Shown one piece after another: positions 1 to 6,044 of a DNA stretch of 6,440 bases. This stretch comes from Hyphomicrobiales bacterium (lineage in GTDB: Bacteria; Pseudomonadota; Alphaproteobacteria; Rhizobiales; Aestuariivirgaceae). The position numbers and the translations under genes are program-made. The notes beneath the pieces were generated by a model. That model ran no database searches. It saw only the letters and a list, made by a program, of their open reading frames with translations, and was not told the DNA's origin. The stretch spans positions 1 to 6,440 of the forward strand of contig JACMJT010000385.1 of assembly GCA_014380505.1 (NCBI GenBank), read 5' to 3'. Position 1 is the first letter of the stretch. Every line of letters starts with the position of its first letter.

Positions 1-2
1 CG

Positions 3-488
3 GATTTGTTCAGGGATGCCAAGAGCGGCAAGCTGTCCGGCCCCATGGTGCCCTATCTGGAAATCGAAAAACGCCACAGGGGCAAGCTGGAACTCCTGCC
101 CCATGCCGCTGCCGACACGGAACATGTGAGCCGCGTGCAAGGCGCCAAGCAGGCGGTGGACCAGATTTTCGATTGCATCCGCTTCAAGCTTGCCACCAAT
201 CTCAAGGGGGATTTACCGGAGGGCTACGGCAACGCCGGGCCGATGACCGTGCCTTGCGTCGGCAAAGTCACGCGGCAGGAACTGGGGCGGGCGGCCGGCG
301 ATGGGGAGTCGGCTGCCCTTCGCGAGGCGGCGGAAACCATGGCGGCGATTTGGGGAGCGCTGGCGGCCACCACCGATTCCGGCCGCCGGAGCGAACTGAT
401 CGAGCGCTACGGCGCGAAACTGGTGAAAACCTCCAACACTTACGCCACGCTGATGCGCAAGCTCGGGCTGGAGGGGCCTTACGCTTAG
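3..488 (+). CDS. Hypothetical protein, C-terminal part (5' end outside window)
   Basis: The reading frame is open from the first complete codon at position 3 to a TAG at 486-488, giving 161 visible residues. No stop precedes it, so the gene probably starts upstream of the window; the TTG at 6 need not be a start. The visible part is soluble-looking and mixed in charge, with no membrane segment or signal peptide. It contains a charged N-terminal stretch (LEIEKRHRGKLELLPH), a glycine-rich middle (LPEGYGNAGPMTVPCVGKV) and a helical, alanine-rich C-terminal half ending in KLGLEGPYA. I do not recognise a family and assign no function. It converges on the transporter operon, so the two units share only their 3' flanks. 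An overlapping + frame at 173-604 is judged a shadow, because it runs on into the downstream repeat. Confidence 0.6.
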   Translation, partial: DLFRDAKSGKLSGPMVPYLEIEKRHRGKLELLPHAAADTEHVSRVQGAKQAVDQIFDCIRFKLATNLKGDLPEGYGNAGPMTVPCVGKVTRQELGRAAGDGESAALREAAETMAAIWGALAATTDSGRRSELIERYGAKLVKTSNTYATLMRKLGLEGPYA

Positions 489-509
489 CAGGTCTCAGGT
501 ATCAGGTAT
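489..509. repeat. Three tandem heptamers, CAGGTMT type
   Basis: Immediately after the stop codon of the first gene the sequence reads CAGGTCT (489-495), CAGGTAT (496-502) and CAGGTAT (503-509), three head-to-tail 7-mers with one mismatch. No role can be read from the sequence. It abuts the larger hairpin repeat and may belong to the same mobile or repetitive intergenic unit, or may simply be slippage. Confidence 0.6.
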
Positions 510-520
510 CAAGAACATTT

Positions 521-664
521 TTTCCTCTCCCAGAGGGAGAGGAAGGGGCCCAAGCGAAGCTTGGGAAGGTGAGGGGTTACGGTGCTAGACTACTAAGACC
601 GTAACCCCTCATCCTCCCATCGCGTTTCGCGATGGGCCCCTCCTTCTCCCCATGGGAGAAGGGA
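521..664. repeat. Two inverted copies of a hairpin-rich intergenic palindromic repeat
   Basis: The region is built from two diverged copies of one element facing each other. The left copy (about 521-582) holds a 10-bp stem at 522-531/535-544 and a 7-bp stem at 549-555/559-565 with loop GAA. The right copy (about 599-664) holds the equivalent stems in reverse order: 9 bp at 616-624/628-636 with loop TTT, and 9 bp at 642-650/654-662 with loop CAT. The inner ends pair with each other (568-582 with 599-613, 15 bp with one G-T) around a 16-nt loop. The stem positions are kept while the stem sequences differ, which suggests selection on RNA or DNA structure or repeated insertion of a family. It lies between two convergent 3' ends. 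No T-run follows any stem in either reading direction, so a standard intrinsic terminator is not supported, although a role in 3'-end protection is possible. It resembles REP-type elements; the family assignment is inference. Confidence 0.85.
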
Positions 665-666
665 AA

Positions 667-1824
667 TTAGGCCAGAAACTTTTCGACCAATCTCCCCCAG
701 AAGGCGGGGCCTTTGGTTAGGAGGGCGTCGTTGAAATCGTAGCCCGCATCGTGGAGCATGGGGGTTGGGCCGTTGCCGAGGCCGAAATAGCAGGAGGGGA
801 CCACCTCCTGCATGTAGGCGAAATCTTCGGCGAACATGAAGGGGCCGCGCATGTCGATACGGGTGGGTTCCTGGCCCAGTTCGATGGCAACCTGGCGGAC
901 AAGGGCCGCTTCGGCTTCGGAATTGAAGCCTGGGGGATAGCGATGGCCGTGGCCATAGACGATCTCGGCCGTGCATCCGAAGGATTTGGCTTGCGCGGAA
1001 ATCAACTCGGGAATGCGTTTCTCCATGAGTTCGCGCACCGGCTTGGTGCAGGTGCGGACGCCGATCTGGAGATGGGCTTCTTGCGGAATGACGGTCGCCA
1101 TGCTGCCCGAATTGAAAGCGCCCACGGTAACCACGGCGGAATCGTGGGGATCGAGGTTGCGCGACACCACCGATTGCAGGGCCAGCACCACGGCCGATGC
1201 CGCGACAATGGGATCCACCGCCTTGTGCGGGATCGCGCCATGGCCGCCCAGCCCCCGGATTATGACATCGACGATATCGGCGGCGGCGGTGATGGCGCCG
1301 GGGCGGACGGTGATCTGGCCTGCGTCTTCGCCCGGGATATTGTGGAGTGCGAAAACGGCATCGCAGGGGAAGCGCTTGAACAGCCCTTCCTCGATCATTT
1401 TCTTGGCGCCGCTCACATCTTCCTCGGCGGGTTGGAAAATGAGATGGACGGTGCCGCTGAAATTTTTGGTTTCGGCGAGATAGCGGGCAGCACCCAGCAG
1501 CATGGTGGTGTGGCCATCGTGGCCGCAGGCGTGCATCTTGCCGGGATTGCGCGAGGAATAGGGAAGATTGGTCATCTCCTCGATCGGCAAGGCATCCATG
1601 TCGGCGCGGATGCCGAGGCTGCGTGAACCCGTGCCGTTGGTCAATGTGCCGATCACGCCGGTGCCGGCGATGCCCGTTGTGACCTTATAGCCGAGACGGG
1701 TGAGTTACTTCGCCACGATGGCGCTGGTGCGGTGCTCCTCGAACAGCAATTCGGGGTGCATGTGAAGATCGTGGCGGATCGCCACGAGTTCACCCTTCCA
1801 AGCCTCAATCCGGTTTTCGATCAT
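667..1824 (-). pseudogene. M20 family metallo-amidohydrolase (hippurate/N-acyl amino acid hydrolase type), interrupted by an in-frame TAA
   Basis: Read from the ATG at 1824-1822 to the TAA at 669-667, this frame encodes 385 residues, the usual length for M20 amidohydrolases, except that codon 40 (1707-1705) is TAA. The conserved N-terminal motif HDLHMHPELLFEEH lies before the stop. All metal-site motifs lie after it: RADMDALP (about 73-80), HACGHDGH (98-105; ligands Cys100 and His102), FQPAEE (130-135; catalytic Glu134, ligand Glu135), ALHN (His161), FAEDFA near the C-terminus, and His358 in LHDAGYDFND. Known members cleave N-acyl or N-aroyl amino acids in the cytoplasm with two divalent metals; the substrate here is unknown. 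The start overlaps the permease stop as ATGA, so translation is coupled. After the TAA the first usable start is GTG at 1656, with no convincing ribosome site, giving a 329-residue protein without the conserved N-terminus. Nothing else is damaged, so the lesion is recent, a sequencing error, or read through. Confidence 0.85.
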
Positions 1825-2606
1825 CGCCGCTGCGGCACCAAACGTTCAATGCGGTTGAAGCCCCACACGATAATGAAAGTGAGAGACATGTAAACCACGG
1901 CCAGCAGCATGAGCGGCTCGAAAATACGGAACGTGTCCTGCCGGATTTTGGAGGTGACTCCCATGAGGTCCATGACGGTGACGGTGAAGGCGAGCGGCGT
2001 GGATTTGAGTTGCACCACAGTCTCGCCCGCAAGGGTCGGCAGGACGAGCCTGACGGCGCGGGGAAACCAGACGCGGATGAGAACTTTCCACGGCGACATG
2101 CCGAAGGCGCGCGCGGCTTCAAGTTCGCCGCGGGGAACGCCGAGGAAGGCGCCCCGCATCACTTCGCCCTCATATCCGGCGAAGCTCAAGGTGAAGGCCA
2201 GCATCGCGTAGAAAATTCCCTCGCGCAGGACAGGCCACAGGAAACTTTGGCGCAATTCCGGAATGAGCGGAAAGAGCGATCCCAGGCCATAATAAATCAG
2301 CCAAATCTGGATGAGCAGAGGCGTGCCGCGAATGATGGTGCAAAACCATCGGGCGAGGAAGGCCAGCCAGCGGGGGCCCGTCACCTGCACGAGGCCGATA
2401 GGCACCGCCAGAATCATGCCGAGGACGCTGGACACAACGAGCAAGAGGATGGTGAGGTAAAGCCCTTTCAGGAGCAATGGAAGATACCTGGGTAGCCAGT
2501 CCCACCGCGAGACGAAAAACAGCCAGTAGGCGATGAGCAGAACAAGCGCGCCCAGCAAAGACAGGACAAAAGCCTTGGTGACGAGTTTGGCGATTTCAAT
2601 GTTCAT
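1821..2606 (-). CDS. Polar amino-acid ABC transporter permease, HisM/ArtM type
   Basis: This is an inner-membrane subunit of an amino-acid importer (HAAT family, 261 residues). Hydrophobic segments are visible at about 12-32, 48-73, 95-112, 129-146 and 230-250. The family motif RGTPLLIQIWLIYYG (93-107) is present. So is the EAA loop that docks on the ATPase (about 162-184, starting EAARAFGMSPW), followed by KSTPLA (201-206). The start is set at the ATG at 2606-2604, which overlaps the TGA of the preceding permease as ATGA; a longer frame to 2648 would only add residues inside that gene. Its own TGA overlaps the ATG of the amidohydrolase in the same way. It should form a heterodimer with the HisQ-type subunit just upstream. 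The family assignment is firm; the transported solute cannot be read from the permease. Confidence 0.93.
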   Translation of the reverse strand: MNIEIAKLVTKAFVLSLLGALVLLIAYWLFFVSRWDWLPRYLPLLLKGLYLTILLLVVSSVLGMILAVPIGLVQVTGPRWLAFLARWFCTIIRGTPLLIQIWLIYYGLGSLFPLIPELRQSFLWPVLREGIFYAMLAFTLSFAGYEGEVMRGAFLGVPRGELEAARAFGMSPWKVLIRVWFPRAVRLVLPTLAGETVVQLKSTPLAFTVTVMDLMGVTSKIRQDTFRIFEPLMLLAVVYMSLTFIIVWGFNRIERLVPQRR

Positions 2607-3325
2607 GCGTGCAGCCGCTGGCCACGGCGGACCCTCCGCTCGAGCCACCCGAAGCCCTGCTGCGACACGAGAGTGACGGCTAGATAGATGGCGCCCGCCA
2701 CAAGGAAGAATGAAAGATACATCTTGGTATTGCCGGCGGCCTGTTTTGTCGCCAAGGCAAGCTCGGTGTAGCCTACCACGGCGATAAGGGACGTTTCCTT
2801 GGTAACGATAAGCCAGAGATTGCCAAGGCCGGGAAGCGCAAAGGGCAACATCGCTGGCAGCGTAATTCGCCGGAACTCGAGAAACGGCGACATGCCATAG
2901 GAACGGGCCGCTTCAATCTGGCCGATAGGGACGGCGAGAATGGCGGCGCGAAGCACCTCAGTCGTATAGGCACCCTGGACGAAAGCCAGAACGCCGACGG
3001 CGGCGAGGAAGCCATTGATGGCGACACTGCCCATACCGATGGATTCAAGCAGGACATTCAACGCCGCAGTGCCCGCGTAATAAAGCAAGAGGATGAGCAC
3101 CAGCTCCGGCACGGCCCTGACCAGCGTGGTGTAGCTATTGAGAATGGTCTGGGTCAGCCGGCTGCCGTTAAGTTTTCCCAAGGCGCCGACGATACCGATC
3201 AACAGGCCAAACCCATAGGCCAGAATGGCGATCTCAAGGGTGGTCAGCGCACCCCAGGCAAGCTCGTCGCCATAGCCTGCGTCGCCGAACGATATTAATT
3301 CGAAAAAGCCGGGCTTGGTGGCCAT
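2603..3325 (-). CDS. Polar amino-acid ABC transporter permease, HisQ/ArtQ type
   Basis: This is the first of two paired inner-membrane permeases of the HAAT importer (240 residues from the chosen start). Features in order: a short amphipathic N-terminus (FFELISFGDAGYGDELAWG, 7-25), hydrophobic segments at about 26-50, 72-90, 104-120 and 202-222, the motif VRAVPELVLILLLYYAG (69-85), an EAA loop (EAARSYGMSPFLEFRR, 138-153) and KETSL (176-180). Two starts are possible. ATG 3325 puts FELISFG at the usual distance from the N-terminus but has a strong hairpin just upstream. ATG 3367 overlaps the TAA of binding protein A by one base (TAATG) and adds 14 residues (MAIGLAGFTREPTI) encoded by the hairpin itself. 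I prefer 3325 on family fit. The gene ends in an ATGA overlap with the second permease, so the two are co-translated in equal amounts. Confidence 0.92.
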   Translation of the reverse strand: MATKPGFFELISFGDAGYGDELAWGALTTLEIAILAYGFGLLIGIVGALGKLNGSRLTQTILNSYTTLVRAVPELVLILLLYYAGTAALNVLLESIGMGSVAINGFLAAVGVLAFVQGAYTTEVLRAAILAVPIGQIEAARSYGMSPFLEFRRITLPAMLPFALPGLGNLWLIVTKETSLIAVVGYTELALATKQAAGNTKMYLSFFLVAGAIYLAVTLVSQQGFGWLERRVRRGQRLHA

Positions 3326-3330
3326 AATCG

Positions 3331-3359
3331 TGGGCTCGCGGGTGAAACCCGCGAGCCCG
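3331..3359 (-). promoter_or_regulatory. Intercistronic stem-loop between binding protein A and the permeases
   Basis: A perfect 11-bp inverted repeat (3332-3342 with 3348-3358) closes to 12 bp with an extra T-A pair, leaving a GAA triloop on the + strand. On the transcript it begins 8 nt after the TAA of binding protein A and ends 6 nt before the ATG at 3325. No U-run follows, so it is not a standard terminator. Hairpins in this place are known in hisJ-hisQ and malE-malF type operons, where they protect the upstream mRNA and lower permease output. Here the 3' arm would also cover the position of the permease ribosome site. Confidence 0.8.
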
Positions 3360-3366
3360 ATTGCCA

Positions 3367-4161
3367 TTACATCTTCGGGACGATGATCTGTCCGACGAGT
3401 TCCGGATACTTGTTGGTCATTTCATCCAACTTGCCGGATTTGACGACTTCCGCGATCGCCGCATTCAGTTTCTCCTTGAGGGCGGTGTCTTCCTTACGGA
3501 CGCCGCCGCCCACGCCTTCACCCAGAACTTCGAGATCTTCGGGCACGATGCCCTTGATTTCGCAACAGGCTGTTCCCTGATCGGTTTTCAGGAAAGCATC
3601 GAGAGCGCTCGAATCGGCTTGCACATAATCGAGACGGCCGGCGGCCAGATCGTTATTGGCTTCATCCTGGGTAGCGTAGGTTTTCACCTCGGCACCGGCA
3701 GCGGCGAAATACTTCTGGGCATAGCGCTCGTGGGTGGTTGAAACCTGAACGCCGAGAATTTTACCCTTCAAGTGATCTGGAGCGATATCCAGATCGCCGT
3801 TCTTGGCGCCGATCAATTTCGATGGCGTATTGTAGTACATATTCGAGAAGTCGATGGTCTGCTTGCGCTCGGCGGTGATCGACATGGAAGACCAGATGAC
3901 GTCGATCTGCTTTGAGGTGAGGGATGGGATGATGCCATCCCACGCCACTTCGACGAGTTCGCATTTTTCATTCATCTGGGCGCAGACGGCATTCATGAGG
4001 TCGACTTCCCAGCCAACCCAGGTGCCGGAGGCATCCTTCGAGGTGAACGGCGGATAGGGTTCGGCGGCGACGCCGAACTTGATATCCGCCATGGCGGAGG
4101 AAGCTGTCGCCATCATGGCAGCGGCGGCGGCGGCAAACAAAAAGCGGCGTGACAATTTCAT
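3367..4161 (-). CDS. Periplasmic amino-acid-binding protein, family 3 (copy A, canonical pocket)
   Basis: This is a 264-residue family 3 solute-binding protein that presents ligand to the HisQ/HisM permeases. A Sec signal peptide is plain: MKLSRR, an alanine-rich core, and a likely cut after AMA (residue 25). The mature protein starts DIKFGVAAEPYPPF. Cys60 and Cys67 match the spacing of the HisJ disulfide (C-x6-C), and Trp74 lies where HisJ/LAO stack an aromatic on the ligand. SSMSITAER (91-99) reproduces the HisJ pocket motif SSLSITEKR, including the carboxylate-binding Arg99. STTHE (141-145) and Asp183 in QADSSALDAF match the Thr and ammonium-binding Asp. A vicinal Cys199-Cys200 pair is also present. 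The start at ATG 4161-4159 follows a purine-rich GGGAGAAGAAG ribosome site; a longer frame to 4224 would displace the signal peptide. It is about 72% identical to the gene just upstream. An alpha-amino acid ligand is likely, its identity unknown. Confidence 0.95.
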   Translation of the reverse strand: MKLSRRFLFAAAAAAMMATASSAMADIKFGVAAEPYPPFTSKDASGTWVGWEVDLMNAVCAQMNEKCELVEVAWDGIIPSLTSKQIDVIWSSMSITAERKQTIDFSNMYYNTPSKLIGAKNGDLDIAPDHLKGKILGVQVSTTHERYAQKYFAAAGAEVKTYATQDEANNDLAAGRLDYVQADSSALDAFLKTDQGTACCEIKGIVPEDLEVLGEGVGGGVRKEDTALKEKLNAAIAEVVKSGKLDEMTNKYPELVGQIIVPKM

Positions 4162-4168
4162 GGTCTTC

Positions 4169-4175
4169 TTCTCCC
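4169..4175 (-). promoter_or_regulatory. Ribosome binding site of binding protein A
   Basis: On the minus strand GGGAGAA lies 7 nt before the ATG at 4161, inside a purine run. It fixes the start at MKLSRR rather than at the longer frame. The 62-nt gap upstream (4162-4223) holds no promoter that I can defend. Confidence 0.6.
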
Positions 4176-4223
4176 TGTTAAAAACGGGCCTTTTCCGGGC
4201 TCCGCCTGTTGCGAACCTAGGCA

Positions 4224-5015
4224 CTAGTTTTTCGGAACCACGATCTTGCCAACGAGTTCCGGGTATTTGCTAGTGATCTCGTCAAACTTTTTCGACGCCG
4301 CCATGGCGGAGAGGGCGGCATTGATTTTATCTCTGAGGGCTGTGTCTTCCTTGCGAATGCCGGCGCCCACGCCGTCGCCGAAGAATTCCACGTCCATGGG
4401 AGCGGCGCTTTTTACTTCGCAGCAGGCCTTGCCTTCATCGGTGGCCAGGAAAGCGTCGAGTGCCGAGCTGTTGGCTTGCACGTAATCAAGGCGGCCCGCG
4501 GCGATATCGCTGTTGGCTTCGTCCTGGGTGCCGTAAGTTTTGATCTCGGCTACGTCTCCGTAATATTTCTGCACCGACTTCTCATGGGCGGTCGAGACCT
4601 GCACCCCGATTGTCTTGCCCTTAAAATGTTCGGGAGTGACATCCATGTCGCCGTTCTTGGCGCCGATGATCGCCGGGGGCGTTTGGTAATACATGTTGGA
4701 GAAGTCGATGGTTTCCTTGCGCACGTCGGTGATCAGCATGGAGGCAAAGATGACATCGATCTGTTTTGAAGTAAGGGCCGGAATGATGCCATCCCAGGCG
4801 ACTTCGACCAGCTCGCATTTTTCCTTCATCTCGGCGCAGATGGCGTTCATGACATCCATTTCCCAGCCAACCCATGTGCCCGAAGCATCCTTGGAGGCGA
4901 AGGGCGGATAGGGTTCGGCGGCGACGCCGAACTTGATGTCGGCCATGGCGGGGCCCGCGGATACCATCATGGCAACTGCTGCGGCGGCGACTAAAACGCG
5001 GCGCGATAGTTTCAT
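4224..5015 (-). CDS. Periplasmic amino-acid-binding protein, family 3 (copy B, altered pocket)
   Basis: This is a 263-residue paralogue of copy A with the same signal peptide design (MKLSRR, cut after AMA at 25) and the same mature start DIKFGVAAEPYPPF. It keeps Cys60/Cys67, Trp74, Arg99 and a vicinal Cys198-Cys199. It differs from copy A and from HisJ/LAO at four aligned ligand-contact positions: Ser91 is Ala, Ser94 is Leu (ASMLITDVR), Thr143 is Ala (STAHE), and the ammonium-binding Asp is Asn182 (QANSSALDAF). The frame is intact and the rest of the protein is conserved, so this looks like changed specificity rather than decay. A ribosome site GGGAGG at 5026-5021 fixes the ATG at 5015. It is the first binding protein after the ATPase (68-nt gap) and lies 62 nt before copy A. 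The family assignment is firm; the ligand is unknown and may not be a standard alpha-amino acid. Confidence 0.95.
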   Translation of the reverse strand: MKLSRRVLVAAAAVAMMVSAGPAMADIKFGVAAEPYPPFASKDASGTWVGWEMDVMNAICAEMKEKCELVEVAWDGIIPALTSKQIDVIFASMLITDVRKETIDFSNMYYQTPPAIIGAKNGDMDVTPEHFKGKTIGVQVSTAHEKSVQKYYGDVAEIKTYGTQDEANSDIAAGRLDYVQANSSALDAFLATDEGKACCEVKSAAPMDVEFFGDGVGAGIRKEDTALRDKINAALSAMAASKKFDEITSKYPELVGKIVVPKN

Positions 5016-5020
5016 GGTTT

Positions 5021-5026
5021 CCTCCC
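5021..5026 (-). promoter_or_regulatory. Ribosome binding site of binding protein B
   Basis: GGGAGG (minus strand) sits 5 nt before the ATG at 5015. It is the strongest Shine-Dalgarno match in the operon and decides the start at MKLSRR. Confidence 0.75.
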
Positions 5027-5083
5027 GGCTAAAGTTCTGGCCCACGATTGCCAGCTAAGCATGCCGGAAAAGTCTTGCCAAGA

Positions 5084-5881
5084 TCAGTGGATGCCGGAGA
5101 CGAACTGGCGGCAGCGGGCGCTGTTTGGCTTGCCGAAAACCTGCTTTGGAGGTCCCTCCTCCTCGATCACGCCCTGGTGCAGGTAGATGACGTGGCTGGA
5201 GACATCCCGGGCGAACTTCATCTCATGGGTGACCAGAATCATGGTGCGGCCCTCTTCCGCCAGGTTGCGGATGACCCGCAAAACCTCGCCCACGAGTTCG
5301 GGATCGAGAGCCGAGGTCGGCTCATCGAAAAGCATGACATTGGGTTCCATACACAGCGCCCGGGCGATGGCGGCGCGCTGCTGCTGGCCGCCCGACAGGA
5401 AGGCCGGGTATTGGTCGCGCTTGTCGAAAAGGCCCACTTTGTTGAGGATTTTATCGGCCCGCTCGGTCGCCTCGGCTTTCGGCAGACCCAAAACATGGAC
5501 GGGCGCTTCGATGACGTTTTGCAGCACCGTCATGTGCTGCCACAGGTTGAAGCTCTGGAACACCATGCCGAGGCGGGTGCGGATGCGTTCAAGCTGGCGG
5601 CGGTCCGTGGGGCGGAGGTTGCCGTCGCCGCCAGGCGCCAGCGCCATGTCCTCGCCGGTGACCTGGATGCGGCCTCTGGTGGGCATTTCGAGGAAATTGA
5701 TGCAGCGCAAAAACGTGCTTTTGCCGGAGCCCGAGGCTCCGATCATCGATACGACGTCTCCCTCGCGGGCCACAAGGGAGACGCCTTTCAGCACCTCAAG
5801 GGGGCCAAAACTCTTGTGTAGATCGTCAACTTGAACGGCTATGGGCCGATTGTTGCCCACAGCTTTCTTGGCTACTGCCAC
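5084..5881 (-). CDS. Polar amino-acid ABC transporter ATP-binding protein, HisP type
   Basis: This is the cytoplasmic ATPase that powers the importer. From the GTG at 5881 it has 265 residues and every ABC motif: Walker A GASGSGKS (48-55), Q-loop Gln109 (MVFQ), signature LSGGQQQR (162-169), Walker B VMLFDE (182-187), D-loop SALD and H-loop His219 (VTHE). The insert before the Q-loop (APGGDGNLRPTDRRQLERIRTRL) matches the HisP subgroup. Start choice: GTG 5881 is preceded by AGAGGA with a 4-nt spacer. ATG 5923 adds 14 residues (MAAGAERLVNEEER) but has no ribosome site, and a possible -10 box lies just upstream of it. The frame is open as far as 6271, but that stretch overlaps the divergent gene and does not look like protein. 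The gene leads the operon, followed by the two binding proteins, and presumably serves both. The stop is TGA at 5086-5084. Confidence 0.93.
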   Translation of the reverse strand: MAVAKKAVGNNRPIAVQVDDLHKSFGPLEVLKGVSLVAREGDVVSMIGASGSGKSTFLRCINFLEMPTRGRIQVTGEDMALAPGGDGNLRPTDRRQLERIRTRLGMVFQSFNLWQHMTVLQNVIEAPVHVLGLPKAEATERADKILNKVGLFDKRDQYPAFLSGGQQQRAAIARALCMEPNVMLFDEPTSALDPELVGEVLRVIRNLAEEGRTMILVTHEMKFARDVSSHVIYLHQGVIEEEGPPKQVFGKPNSARCRQFVSGIH

Positions 5882-5927
5882 CCGTTCCTCTTCGTTTACA
5901 AGCCTTTCGGCTCCTGCCGCCATCCGC

Positions 5928-5955
5928 ACAATAGCAAGAAAACGCCAGCTTGCAA
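5928..5955 (-). promoter_or_regulatory. Candidate housekeeping promoter of the transporter operon
   Basis: On the minus strand TTGCAA (5955-5950) and TATTGT (5933-5928) are separated by 16 nt. Each matches the sigma-70 consensus at four of six positions. Transcription would begin near 5922, leaving about 40 nt before the GTG at 5881, which fits that start better than ATG 5923. Weak matches like this are common, so this is tentative. Confidence 0.35.
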
Positions 5956-6022
5956 TTCGGCGGCAAACTAAAGGATCAGGTGTGCCGTTTTTGCCTCTCC
6001 CTCGCTTTTGGGGCGGCATTGA

Positions 6023-6044
6023 TTGTTCTCTCCACAGGGAACAA
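6023..6044. promoter_or_regulatory. Inverted repeat TTGTTC-N10-GAACAA (possible operator)
   Basis: A perfect 6-bp dyad with a 10-nt spacer (6023-6028 and 6039-6044) lies in the divergent intergenic region. Its right arm overlaps the -35 element of the stress-type promoter. The half-site centres are 16 nt apart, a spacing compatible with a dimeric repressor or activator. The regulator is unknown and chance is possible. Confidence 0.35.

Noticed and set aside
522..544. Intrinsic terminator for the first gene
   Set aside because: The stem is strong, but the T-run lies before it on the + strand and no T-run follows it in either direction.
593..976. Minus-strand frame running from the amidohydrolase into the repeat
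   Set aside because: It is a shifted frame of the amidohydrolase C-terminus, rich in Arg and Pro, and continues into palindromic repeat sequence.
751..1626. Long + strand open frame opposite the amidohydrolase
   Set aside because: It mirrors the real gene on the antisense strand. Its translation is Gly/His/Ala-rich with no family features, as expected for antisense of a GC-rich gene.
4175..4205. Terminator-like GC block plus T-run between the two binding proteins
   Set aside because: On the minus strand GCCCGG-AAAA-GGCCCG-TTTTT looks like a terminator but the arms are not complementary (a mirror-like arrangement); only a weak A/T stem with one G-U pair can form.
5037..5054. Small hairpin in the gap between ATPase and binding protein B
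   Set aside because: Only 5 bp with an 8-nt loop and no T-run; expected by chance.
5048..5821. Long + strand open frame opposite the ATPase
   Set aside because: Antisense shadow of a gene with a full set of ABC motifs; no independent support.
5934..5948. Possible sigma-54 promoter (TGGCGTTTTCTTGCT, minus strand)
   Set aside because: The GG and GC pairs are separated by 9 nt instead of the required 10, and the ACG part of the -24 box is absent.
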